A stretch of 64,000 nt of DNA from assembly GCA_964567125.1 (NCBI GenBank), contig CAZMLC010000002.1, forward strand, positions 27,546 to 91,545. Direction: 5' to 3'. Positions within the stretch are counted from its first letter, which is position 1; each line of letters begins with the position of its first letter. The position numbers and the translations under genes are program-made. This document shows, in pieces, positions 45,155-53,458 of the stretch. Origin of the DNA: CAZMLC01 sp964567125. GTDB taxonomy: Bacteria > Verrucomicrobiota > Kiritimatiellia > RFP12 > UBA1067. A model generated the notes under the pieces. It saw only the letters and a program-made list of their open reading frames with translations, did not search any database and was not told the origin of the DNA.

Positions 45155-48106
45155 ATGAAGGGATGGATCGTGCTGGGCCTCGTGTTGGGAGGTTTTGTCG
45201 TACCCTGCCGCGCGCAGCATGAACGCACACGGCAGGCGCTCGAGGCGATCAATCCCGCAGCCGTCGAAGATGCGGTTGCCGATATGCGGCGCCGGTGGCC
45301 AGATCACACGTTTGCCCTTCCAGCTCAGCTCGCCACGCGACGTGCTGCGGCGCTCGAGCGCTTGCGCCAGCAACCGGATGCGGCAGCCGTGGCGGTTGCC
45401 ACAGGACTGATCAGCGAAGTGCGCGCTGCTTTGCTTGCGCTGCCCGCGTTGCAGGATGCGCGCTTTCTGCTGATTAAACGGAATCTTGCTGATTTAGCGC
45501 TGCCGAACAACTGGGATAATGTGCGCGGCGTGCGCAAACACCTGACGAACGAAATCGTCATCGCCACGTTTAAACGCGGCGAGCCGCAGGTGCAGCCCTG
45601 CATCCGTCCGCGGCGTCCCACGGATTACCTCGGCGAGCTCTCGTTGCACTGGGACGCGCGGCGGCTGCTCTTTTCATCGCAGAATGAGCAGGGGCTGATG
45701 CGCGTCTATGAGGTCGATCTTGCGCAGCCTGATCGCTTTATTGAGCGTGCGCAGATTCCGGACCTCGATGTGGACAACCTTGCGGGATGCTGGCTGGCTG
45801 ACGATGCGACGCTCTTTTTGTCGACCGCGACCATGATTGGTGTACCCTGCGTGCGCGGTTCGTCGCATATCTACCACCTCTATCGCGAGGATGCGAGCGG
45901 GATCCGTCGGCTGACTTTTGATCAGGAGCACAACTGGTATCCGCGCATGCTGCCGGATGGTCGCGTGCTCTACCTGCGGTGGGAATACAGCGATATTCCG
46001 CATTATGTGGCGCGCATCCTCTTTACCATGAATCCAGACGGTTCTGGTCAGCGCGAATTCTACGGCAGCAATTCGTACTGGCCCAATGCGATCTTCTATG
46101 CCAAGCCGATCCCCGATGAACCGCACCGCGTTGTCGGTGTGGTTTCTGGCCATCACGGATTGGCGCGTATGGGCGAACTCATCCTGTTCGATCCCTCCAA
46201 GGGAAGGTTTGAGACGAGCGGCGTGGTCCAGCGCATTCCTGGTCACGGGAAGCCGGTTGAAGCGAAAATCCTGGATCATCTGGTTGATCAATCCTGGCCG
46301 CGCTACTTGCAGCCTGAACCGCTGGGCGGCGCCTATTTTGTTGTGCCCATGCAGCGCGATGCGCAGTCGCAATGGGGACTCTATCTGGTGGATCTCTTCG
46401 ATAATGCTACGCTGCTGCTGGAAGAGCCCGGCGTTGCCTTTCTGGAACCGACCGTGCTTGCGGTTAAGCCGCGTCCGCCTGTACTGCCCTCGCAGTTGGC
46501 GCAGGGTAAACCCGGATATCTGAAGATCGTGGATATCTATGGCGGTCCGGGGCTTGCGGGTGTGCCGCGCGGTACGATCCGTTCGCTTCGCTTAGCCACG
46601 TATGCCTATTCGTACCGCAACATGGGCGGCCAGGTGGATCGCGTCGGCCTTGACGGCCCCTGGGATGTGCGCCGTATCCTCGGCACGGTCCCTGTGGCTG
46701 CGGATGGCTCCGCCTTTTTTGAAGTTCCGCCCAATACGCCGATCATGATCCAACCGCTCGATGAAAACGGACGCGCGGTTCAGCTCATGCGCAGCTGGGT
46801 GATGTCCATGCCGGGAGAGGTTCAGACGTGCGTGGGGTGCCACGAACCGCTGAACAGTTCCACGCCGGCTCACCGCATTGACGCCATGAACCGGCCGCCC
46901 GATAAAATCCGTCCCTGGTATGGCCCGACGCGCGGTTTTTCCTTCAATCGCGAAGTGCAGCCTGTGTTGGATAAATACTGCGTGCGGTGTCATGACGGTT
47001 CTGAAAGTAACTGTCCCGATTTCTCGCAGCGTCCGGATGCGCAGAAGCAAGGCCGCGACAGTTACTATCAGGCAGCACATTTCCCGCCCGCGTATCTTGC
47101 GCTGAAGCAGTATGTGCGCAATCACACGATGGAAAGCGATATGCATCTGCTGATGCCGTATGAGTTTCACGCCTCGACCACGGAGCTTGTCAAGCTGCTG
47201 GAAGGCGGTCATCAGAACGTGGTGCTCGATGTTGAATCGTGGGATCGCATCAACACGTGGATTGATCTGAATACGCCTGCACATGGCACGTGGAGTGAAA
47301 TCAGCGGAACCAATCGCACGGCGCAGGTTGCCGCGCGCCGGAGGGAACTGCTGAAGCGCTATGCGGGTATTGACGAAGATGTCGAGGATAGTGTCTGGCG
47401 GTCGACATTTACGCCGTCGCACCTGATTGCTCCGCCTCGCGCTGCGACGCGCAAGCAGCAGGTGGCAGGTGCACCGGCGGCGCTGCCGCTGCGCATCGCG
47501 GTTGCGCCGACAGAGGTGACGAACCGCGAATACCGTGAATTTGATCCGCAGCACGACAGCGGAATTGAGGTCGGCGACTTTTTGCAATTCAGCGAACGGG
47601 ATCGTGGTTTTCCGATGACTGCGGACGAACAGCCCGTGGTGCGCGTTTCGCAGCAGCAAGCAACGGCGTATTGTGCGTGGTTGAGTACGAAGAGCGGACG
47701 CAAATATCGTCTGCCGACCCTTGCGGAGCGTCGCGCCTTTGCGCAGCAGTCCTTAGGCGTATCAGCTAATCTGGCGGATCGGTGTTTCCGCGACGTGCAG
47801 CGCTATGCGCCGTGGGCGCTTCCCTCCGGAGCTGTGCTCCCGTGGCGCTGGGCGGATACAAATCGTGTCGATGGGTATCGTGTCAGTGCGCCTGTGAAGC
47901 AGTTCCCTGCTTCGGTGGATGGGCTGTACGATGTGATCGGGAATGTCTGGGAGTGGACTTCGGAGTGCGATGAAGAGGGGCGTGCGCTTGCCATGGGTGG
48001 ATCGTTTGCAACGCATCCGCGGCAGGTGACGGCCTCGCTTTGCGTTTCATATCAGCCGTGGCAGCGCGTCTATGATGTCGGATTCCGCGTTGTGGAGGAG
48101 AAATAA
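45155..48106 (+). CDS. HzsA-like di-heme protein with C-terminal SUMF1/FGE domain
   Basis: A 983-residue exported protein (signal MKGWIVLGLVLGGFVVPCRA). Residues ~130-530 are a beta-propeller-like region with PD40-type strands (DARRLLFSSQNEQGLMRVYE, MLPDGRVLYLRW, TMNPDGSGQREFYGSNSYWP), as in hydrazine synthase alpha subunits. Two c-type heme sites follow: CVGCH at 559 and CVRCH at 609. Residues ~770-983 are a formylglycine-generating-enzyme-type domain (VAPTEVTNREYREF, QQQATAYCAWLSTKSGRKYR, YDVIGNVWEWTSECDEEGR, GFRVV). Such fusions are frequent in PVC bacteria; hydrazine synthesis is not implied. A periplasmic electron-transfer or oxidoreductase role is inferred. Confidence 0.82.
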   Translation: MKGWIVLGLVLGGFVVPCRAQHERTRQALEAINPAAVEDAVADMRRRWPDHTFALPAQLATRRAAALERLRQQPDAAAVAVATGLISEVRAALLALPALQDARFLLIKRNLADLALPNNWDNVRGVRKHLTNEIVIATFKRGEPQVQPCIRPRRPTDYLGELSLHWDARRLLFSSQNEQGLMRVYEVDLAQPDRFIERAQIPDLDVDNLAGCWLADDATLFLSTATMIGVPCVRGSSHIYHLYREDASGIRRLTFDQEHNWYPRMLPDGRVLYLRWEYSDIPHYVARILFTMNPDGSGQREFYGSNSYWPNAIFYAKPIPDEPHRVVGVVSGHHGLARMGELILFDPSKGRFETSGVVQRIPGHGKPVEAKILDHLVDQSWPRYLQPEPLGGAYFVVPMQRDAQSQWGLYLVDLFDNATLLLEEPGVAFLEPTVLAVKPRPPVLPSQLAQGKPGYLKIVDIYGGPGLAGVPRGTIRSLRLATYAYSYRNMGGQVDRVGLDGPWDVRRILGTVPVAADGSAFFEVPPNTPIMIQPLDENGRAVQLMRSWVMSMPGEVQTCVGCHEPLNSSTPAHRIDAMNRPPDKIRPWYGPTRGFSFNREVQPVLDKYCVRCHDGSESNCPDFSQRPDAQKQGRDSYYQAAHFPPAYLALKQYVRNHTMESDMHLLMPYEFHASTTELVKLLEGGHQNVVLDVESWDRINTWIDLNTPAHGTWSEISGTNRTAQVAARRRELLKRYAGIDEDVEDSVWRSTFTPSHLIAPPRAATRKQQVAGAPAALPLRIAVAPTEVTNREYREFDPQHDSGIEVGDFLQFSERDRGFPMTADEQPVVRVSQQQATAYCAWLSTKSGRKYRLPTLAERRAFAQQSLGVSANLADRCFRDVQRYAPWALPSGAVLPWRWADTNRVDGYRVSAPVKQFPASVDGLYDVIGNVWEWTSECDEEGRALAMGGSFATHPRQVTASLCVSYQPWQRVYDVGFRVVEEK

Positions 48107-49126
48107 GTGAGTCTGTTGAGTCGTGTTTTTGCTGGAATCATGGTTTTGGTCCTGTGGTGTAATGCGGAGACGAATCGTTTTTGTGTGGCCAGTTGGAATG
48201 TGGAGAACCTCTTCGATATCGAAAATGATCCGAATAACGATGGCGATGATCCCTACACGCCGCTCGGCACGTCGCGCTGGAATGCGAGCCGTTATGCTAT
48301 GAAGTTGAAAAATCTGGCGCGCGTCATTGCCGCCATGCAGCCGGATGTGCTCTGTCTGGTCGAGATCGAGAACCGGCGCGTGCTGAAAGAGCTGGTGTAC
48401 ACGCTCAAGCACCAGGAAAAGTATGATCTTCCGCATATCATCCAGCGCGACAGCACGGATCCGCGCGGCATTGATACCGCGATCCTCTCACGGGAACCGG
48501 CCTGCGCGACCAATTGGGTCTCCGCCGTTACGGGACAGCGCGATATAGCCATCGGCACTTTTCGCATGGGCCCCATTGCGGTCACAATCATGGTCAATCA
48601 CTGGAAGTCCCAGCTTGGAAAGAAAGCGGCCAGCGATGCGATCCGGACGCAGGAGGCGTTGGCGCTGAAGGCCGAGGTCGATCGTCAAATCGCCACGCAT
48701 CCGCAGCAGGCCATTCTCGTGGCCGGCGATTTCAACGATCAAGTCGATTCCGCGATTCTGACAACGGTGGCAGGCCTCCGGCTTGCCACCGACGATGTGA
48801 TGAAGCCGGGGAGCCGCTATCTGCTGTATAACCTTGCTGCATCGCTTGCGGAGGCGCAGCGCGGCAGTTATTACTATTCGCCCGGTAAGAAATGGAATTC
48901 GTTTGATTCGATCAGCGTCTCACGGCATCTGCTTGCAGGACCCTGGACCATGGAACGGTATGAGGTTTACCGTTTCCCTCAGCACGTCTCGCGGACTGGC
49001 GCGCCGATTCCGTTCCGGCGCGTGCGCAGCAAAGAGGTGGGTGATACCTACGTTCAGGGGTTCTCTGATCACTTTCCTGTTCGCGCGGTGTTCCGTTTGC
49101 AGGATCAATCGCCGGCGAAGCGGTAA
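48107..49126 (+). CDS. Secreted endonuclease/exonuclease/phosphatase family protein
   Basis: A 339-residue protein with a short signal peptide and an EEP (DNase I-like) fold: VASWNVENLFD (metal-binding Asn), VLCLVEIENRRVLK (metal-binding Glu), MVNHWKSQLG (His), LVAGDFNDQVD (Asp/Asn) and a terminal FSDHFPVRAVF (catalytic Asp-His). All active-site motifs are present. The substrate may be DNA, RNA or a phosphate ester. The GTG start directly follows the stop of the HzsA-like gene, with GGAGGAG upstream, so the two are co-expressed. Its last 22 nt overlap nagA convergently. Confidence 0.88.
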   Translation: MSLLSRVFAGIMVLVLWCNAETNRFCVASWNVENLFDIENDPNNDGDDPYTPLGTSRWNASRYAMKLKNLARVIAAMQPDVLCLVEIENRRVLKELVYTLKHQEKYDLPHIIQRDSTDPRGIDTAILSREPACATNWVSAVTGQRDIAIGTFRMGPIAVTIMVNHWKSQLGKKAASDAIRTQEALALKAEVDRQIATHPQQAILVAGDFNDQVDSAILTTVAGLRLATDDVMKPGSRYLLYNLAASLAEAQRGSYYYSPGKKWNSFDSISVSRHLLAGPWTMERYEVYRFPQHVSRTGAPIPFRRVRSKEVGDTYVQGFSDHFPVRAVFRLQDQSPAKR

Positions 49127-50040
49127 TCCGCCGCGTTGAGCCCGATCAGCGTCCGCGGGTTGGACCAGCAGAGTTGCTCGATCGCAGCCGCGCTGAAACA
49201 GCCGAGCGATTGCAAAACCGCGACACACTCGACCAGTGTGGCGGAGGAGCCGACGAGACATTGCTTTTCAGGGTTGTGCAATTTCCCGTTGGCTTCGAGA
49301 ATCGCGTCGTTGCCGAGAACATGATAGCGCCCGGGCGGAAGCCCTGCAGCCGGTGACGCGTCCGAGGTCGCGATCAGCTGAGAGGTCGGTATGATGCGCG
49401 CCAGCATGGTCAGGAAGTCAAGGGGAAGATGGTGTCCGTCCGGAATGAAGAGGATGGAGAGCCGGCGTTCGCAGAGGCCTGCCACCAGCGGGTTGTTGTG
49501 GCGGTGGATGGTGTTCGGAATCCCGTTGCCGAAGTGCGTCAAGGCCTGGGCGCCTGCATCGGCGCAGCGCGCAAGGTCTGCAGCTGTTGCGAGCTGGTGA
49601 CCGCAGGAGACCGCGCACGTTCTACTGCGTACGTGGCGGACCAGCTCTGCGGCACCCGGGCGTTCCGCCGCGAGGGTCAGCAGTTTGATTTTACCTTTGG
49701 CATACGCGTTGAGGCGATCAAAATAGGCGCAGTCCGGAAGGTGAACGGCCGCCGCTGGATGTGCGCCGACCGCGCCGGGCTCGGGCGAGATAAAGGGACC
49801 TTCAAGGTGGAATCCCGGGATGTGCGCACGCAGTTCCTCGTCGTGGTCAAGCACGTCGGACAGGATCGCGAGGTTGCGCTGATAACAGGCCTCGAATGAC
49901 GTGATCACTGTTGGCAGGAAGAGTGTCACGCCGTGCTCAATCAACGCGTGTGCCACGTCGCGGAACGACGCGGCATCCAGCGTTTCGCTGCTGAAGTCGA
50001 CACCCAGATAACCATTGACTTGTAGATCGAAGAGGCGCAT
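49105..50040 (-). CDS. nagA: N-acetylglucosamine-6-phosphate deacetylase
   Basis: NagA removes acetate from GlcNAc-6-phosphate, feeding amino sugars to glycolysis and cell-wall recycling. The 311-residue amidohydrolase barrel has DLQVNGYLGVDFS, the metal-binding Glu in FHLEGPFISPEPG, SCGHQLATAADL and THFGNGIPNTIHRHNNP (His ligands), and the catalytic Asp in IATSDASPAAGL. It lacks the N-terminal beta-sandwich of longer NagA proteins (~380 residues), so it belongs to a short subtype. It is the last gene of the minus-strand operon that includes a sodium symporter and a hexosamine-kinase-like gene. Confidence 0.85.
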   Translation of the reverse strand: MRLFDLQVNGYLGVDFSSETLDAASFRDVAHALIEHGVTLFLPTVITSFEACYQRNLAILSDVLDHDEELRAHIPGFHLEGPFISPEPGAVGAHPAAAVHLPDCAYFDRLNAYAKGKIKLLTLAAERPGAAELVRHVRSRTCAVSCGHQLATAADLARCADAGAQALTHFGNGIPNTIHRHNNPLVAGLCERRLSILFIPDGHHLPLDFLTMLARIIPTSQLIATSDASPAAGLPPGRYHVLGNDAILEANGKLHNPEKQCLVGSSATLVECVAVLQSLGCFSAAAIEQLCWSNPRTLIGLNAADYRFAGD

Positions 50041-50051
50041 GACGGTCTCCT

Positions 50052-50717
50052 TTAGATTCGTTGAAAACGGCAGACGAAAATCTCATCGATCGGGATCAAT
50101 TCGTATCGCCAGCCGAGCTTTTCCATACCGGAACAGAAAATGGGCAGATTGTTGCGGCCCGGATCTGCAATGATGGCCTCGCCGTGCGGCGCGCAGAGCG
50201 AATCAATGGCGCAGATCAGCGCGGGGATGTGCTTCGCCTCATACAGCAAATCGCTGCCGACGACAAAGTCATGCTGCGATCTGCGCGGACCTTGCGGTCG
50301 CAGAAACGCATTCCAGTCCAGCTGCTTGAAGGATAGCTCCGCGCCGTTGTTTTTGGCGTTCTGTACAACCCAGGGACCCGTATCGGCATGAAAATCGGTA
50401 GCTGTGACCTGCGCACCTAAACGGCTGGCCAGGATCGAGGGCAGAGCTAAGCCACACCCCAGTTCAACGAGGGTATGGCCGCGCACATCGTTTGCACGCT
50501 GGTGCAGATAGGTGGCAAGACCATACGCGGCAGGCCACAGGATGGCATAATAGGGAATCGCATCGACATCGTCAGGCGCGTGTTCAGCGGCGGTGTCGAG
50601 CAGGGCATCCAGGTCGTTCGGAGTTTGAATGATCAGTTCAATCTCTCCGAAGACAAGACGCGCTGTTCCCTGAGGACTGGTGGGATCACTCTGCATAGGC
50701 GTGTGCTTGTTTGTCAT
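50052..50717 (-). CDS. METTL/Methyltransf_16-like SAM-dependent methyltransferase
   Basis: A 221-residue class I methyltransferase: YYAILWPAAYGLATYLHQ, motif I LVELGCGLALPSILAS, VTATDFHADTGPWVVQNAK, and the motif IV-like DFVVGSDLLYEAKHIP. This WPA...ELG(C/A)G...D...SDLLY pattern is typical of the lysine-methyltransferase 16/ETFB-MTase family, so a protein substrate is likely. The start at 50717 overlaps the end of rdgC by 32 nt; another start at 50696 (MQSDPTSPQG) is possible. It lies 11 nt before nagA. Confidence 0.78.
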   Translation of the reverse strand: MTNKHTPMQSDPTSPQGTARLVFGEIELIIQTPNDLDALLDTAAEHAPDDVDAIPYYAILWPAAYGLATYLHQRANDVRGHTLVELGCGLALPSILASRLGAQVTATDFHADTGPWVVQNAKNNGAELSFKQLDWNAFLRPQGPRRSQHDFVVGSDLLYEAKHIPALICAIDSLCAPHGEAIIADPGRNNLPIFCSGMEKLGWRYELIPIDEIFVCRFQRI

Positions 50718-51804
50718 CAAACTCGGCAATCCACGCGCGCATTTTCTTGAGCGTCTTCGGCCATGCTTCAGGGCTGGTGCGCGCATCGAGGAAGCGATCA
50801 TACAGCGCGATCCAGGCGGTCCAGAAGGTTTCGATGAAGAGCATGCGTTCTTCAAACTTGCCTTGCGGTGTATCCTGTTCGCCTTTGGGCAGTTTCAAGC
50901 TGCGGACAGCAAAGTCCGCATCCATGGTGGCGGCGTAGACCTCTTCTCCCACAGCGAGCGTGAACTTGACGCGCTTGAGCTTCTTGCCGCAGAGGAGCGC
51001 CGTGCCGGCTTCGCGGCTGTTCAGCGGTAACCCTTTGCGCAGTGCGACTTCGTGCGCACCTTGTCCTTCGCGGAAGAAGGTGACCGGGCCTTCGAGCATG
51101 ATACCGAATTCGCGGCCATCCGGCAGATGATGGACAGCGCCCTCTTTTTCCCAGACATACCAGAGCCAGGTCAGGAAATCCATGCCGAGCGTCGTCTCCT
51201 GCGGCGGTTCGAGCGCTTCATCCGGCGAGAAATGGAAGGGGGTCAGATCGTTCGCATTGACGTGCTTGCGCTTCAGGGCGGCGGACTCCGCAGTGAGCAG
51301 GACTGGCGTGCTGCCGGCGGTCTCTTTGAACCCCATGACAAACGCGTCGATCTGGTTGTCAGACATCGCGCCTGCCACAGCTAGGTCGTTGCGGAAATCC
51401 ACAACCAGCGGGATGCCCGACAAGGTCGGCGGCATGCGCGGCAGAAGCATTTCGGTAACGCGCGCCTTCACTTCAGCCTTGGCTTTGCGCGGCAGGAATT
51501 CGACCTGACGCGCACGCAATTCGATATCCTCCTCCAAGTTCACATAGGCCTTGAAGAGCGAGGCGGGGATCTTCTTCTCCGCCTTGAATTGCTGCACGTG
51601 CAGATAGGGGCCGATGACGCATTTTTCATCGGTGATTTCACGGTCCAGCAGATGCCGGCCTGAAACCCATCCGGTGATCGGGTGACGATCCAGCTGCTCC
51701 AGTGGAACTGCGGTTCGCTTGGCAAATTCCTCGATGAGACTCGAATCGTATTGCTGGGTAAGATAAAAGAGGCGGAAGCTGATGCTTCCAGAGTCAAACG
51801 CCAT
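50686..51804 (-). CDS. RdgC-like recombination-associated protein
   Basis: A 372-residue protein. The N-terminal FRLFYL strand, the FLPRKAKAEVKARVTEMLLP helix block, SGIPLVVDFRN and FLTWLWYVWEKEGAV are like the RdgC exonuclease/recombination-associated family found widely in bacteria. RdgC forms ring dimers on double-stranded DNA and limits RecA. The resemblance is at the level of conserved blocks only, so the assignment is tentative. It lies in the operon between the dCMP deaminase (12 nt upstream) and the methyltransferase. Confidence 0.6.
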   Translation of the reverse strand: MAFDSGSISFRLFYLTQQYDSSLIEEFAKRTAVPLEQLDRHPITGWVSGRHLLDREITDEKCVIGPYLHVQQFKAEKKIPASLFKAYVNLEEDIELRARQVEFLPRKAKAEVKARVTEMLLPRMPPTLSGIPLVVDFRNDLAVAGAMSDNQIDAFVMGFKETAGSTPVLLTAESAALKRKHVNANDLTPFHFSPDEALEPPQETTLGMDFLTWLWYVWEKEGAVHHLPDGREFGIMLEGPVTFFREGQGAHEVALRKGLPLNSREAGTALLCGKKLKRVKFTLAVGEEVYAATMDADFAVRSLKLPKGEQDTPQGKFEERMLFIETFWTAWIALYDRFLDARTSPEAWPKTLKKMRAWIAEFDDKQAHAYAE

Positions 51805-51815
51805 GGTTGAAAACC

Positions 51816-52298
51816 TTATTTTTTAAGATTAAAGCGGCGGCAGGTGACGCCCGCTTCTTTAAGCAGTTTTTCCGTCTGTTGGGTGAATGCGTAATCGCCG
51901 CCATAGACCACTTCCCGGATGCCTGCATTGATGATCAGCTTCGCACAGGTCAGGCAGGGACTGATCGTCACGTAGATCGTGGAACCTGCAACCGAGATGC
52001 CGTGGTAGGCCGCTTGGCAGATAGCATTCTGCTCGGCATGCACGCAGATGCACTCCTCAAGGCTTGTGCCTGAGGGCGCGGTCCCGGAACAGCGCGGGCA
52101 ACCGCCTTCAAAGCAATTGGTGACACCGCGCGGCGTTCCGTTGTATCCCGTTGAGATGATGCGTCGGTCCGCAACGATAAGGGCTGCGACTTTGCGGCGG
52201 CTGCAGTTGGCACGCGTGGCTACAACGTGTGCGATTTCCATGAAATAGGTGTCCCAGTCAGGACGGGGGTCGACCGTTTTCTTTTTCTTGGCTGGCAT
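51816..52298 (-). CDS. Deoxycytidylate deaminase (ComEB-like)
   Basis: A 160-residue zinc-dependent cytidine deaminase-fold protein. CVHAEQNAICQAA holds the metal-binding His and catalytic Glu; SPCLTCAKLIINAGI holds the two Cys ligands. GYNGTPRGV and CPRCSGTAPSG are typical of the dCMP deaminase/ComE operon protein 2 family, which converts dCMP to dUMP for thymidylate synthesis. It starts 24 nt after the kinase gene and ends 12 nt before the rdgC-like gene. Confidence 0.92.
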   Translation of the reverse strand: MPAKKKKTVDPRPDWDTYFMEIAHVVATRANCSRRKVAALIVADRRIISTGYNGTPRGVTNCFEGGCPRCSGTAPSGTSLEECICVHAEQNAICQAAYHGISVAGSTIYVTISPCLTCAKLIINAGIREVVYGGDYAFTQQTEKLLKEAGVTCRRFNLKK

Positions 52299-52322
52299 GT
52301 GGTATGACTCCTCTTGATGATG

Positions 52323-53447
52323 TTAAACGTTTGCACAGGCTTCCGCCACAATGCGCTCCATTTCATCCGCATGGTTCTCCATGCTGAGGACCATGCGCTG
52401 CTGGGTACGGCAACGGTCCACGTTGTGGTTGGGGCGGTGGATACGGAAATAGGTGTCGCCGGATAAAAAGTCGGTGAGAAAACGCAGACCGATGGTCAGG
52501 GTGATCAGCTGCGCAGAGAAGGCCAGCTCCTCCTTTTCAGCGTGCACGAGGAAACGGGCTGCTGAACAGTAGCCGCGCGTAATGGCCTTGAACATCTCCA
52601 TGCGGCACGCGACCTTGCTGAGATCCTGCTCATCCTCGGCGGCCGCGGCTGTGCCGGTGCGGCACATGTCGCCGAAGTCGTAGAGCGCAAGGCCGGGCAT
52701 CACGGTGTCGAGGTCGATCACGCAGATGCCTTCGCCCGTCGTGGTATCGAGCAGAACATTGTTCAGCTTCGTATCATTGTGCGTGATGCGCTCGGGGATT
52801 TCGCCCTTTTCATGCCGCGTCAGCAGACGTGCGCAGCGCTCAGCGCGCGCTTCGAAGAAGGCGATTTCCGGACGGACCTCCTTTGCACGGTTGAAGGCGT
52901 CTGACTGAAGGGCGGCCTGGAATGCGGCATAGCGCTTCACGGTGTTGTGAAAATGGGGAATCGTCTCGTGCAGACGTGGCGCAGGCAGATCGGCCAACTG
53001 GTTTTGAAACTGCGCAAAAGCCTGTCCGACCAGGAGCGCCTGGTCGGTTGTCTGCATAACATCGTAGGTTTGCGCCTCCTCGATAAACAGGAAGACGCGC
53101 CACCACGTACCGTCCGCGCAGCAGTGTGCCAGCGCATTCTGTCGTGTCGGAATCACCGTACGCGTTCTACGCGTAGCATCCGTGCAACCTTGCGCCTGAA
53201 GTTTTTGCAGCAGGTGTTGCGAAACGCGCTGGATGTTTTCCTGCACCTCCAACGGATTTTTAAAGATCGTGTGATTGATGCGCTGCAACAGGTAGTGAAT
53301 GGGTCGTCCCGATTGGTGATAGAGCACGCGATAGGTGTCGTTGATGTGCCCGTTGCCGTATAAGGCTGCGCTTTGAAAATCTCCGTAGACCTGGAACTGT
53401 TCCATGATCGCGCGCAAAGTCGAGGAGGGATAGTCAATTCGATTCAT
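52323..53447 (-). CDS. Aminoglycoside-phosphotransferase-fold sugar kinase (N-acetylhexosamine 1-kinase-like)
   Basis: A 374-residue APH-fold kinase. YGNGHINDTY and YLLQRINHTIF fit the nucleotide-binding lobe, ITHNDTKLNNVLLD is the catalytic loop, and ICVIDLDTVMPGL carries the metal-binding Asp. The QRINHTIFKNP segment and lack of antibiotic-kinase features resemble the N-acetylhexosamine 1-kinase (NahK) family. Location just downstream of a sodium:solute symporter and in one operon with nagA supports an amino-sugar substrate. The start at 53447 (MNRIDYPSST) is chosen; ribosome-binding site weak. Confidence 0.75.
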   Translation of the reverse strand: MNRIDYPSSTLRAIMEQFQVYGDFQSAALYGNGHINDTYRVLYHQSGRPIHYLLQRINHTIFKNPLEVQENIQRVSQHLLQKLQAQGCTDATRRTRTVIPTRQNALAHCCADGTWWRVFLFIEEAQTYDVMQTTDQALLVGQAFAQFQNQLADLPAPRLHETIPHFHNTVKRYAAFQAALQSDAFNRAKEVRPEIAFFEARAERCARLLTRHEKGEIPERITHNDTKLNNVLLDTTTGEGICVIDLDTVMPGLALYDFGDMCRTGTAAAAEDEQDLSKVACRMEMFKAITRGYCSAARFLVHAEKEELAFSAQLITLTIGLRFLTDFLSGDTYFRIHRPNHNVDRCRTQQRMVLSMENHADEMERIVAEACANV

Positions 53448-53458
53448 CGTTGTTGATC

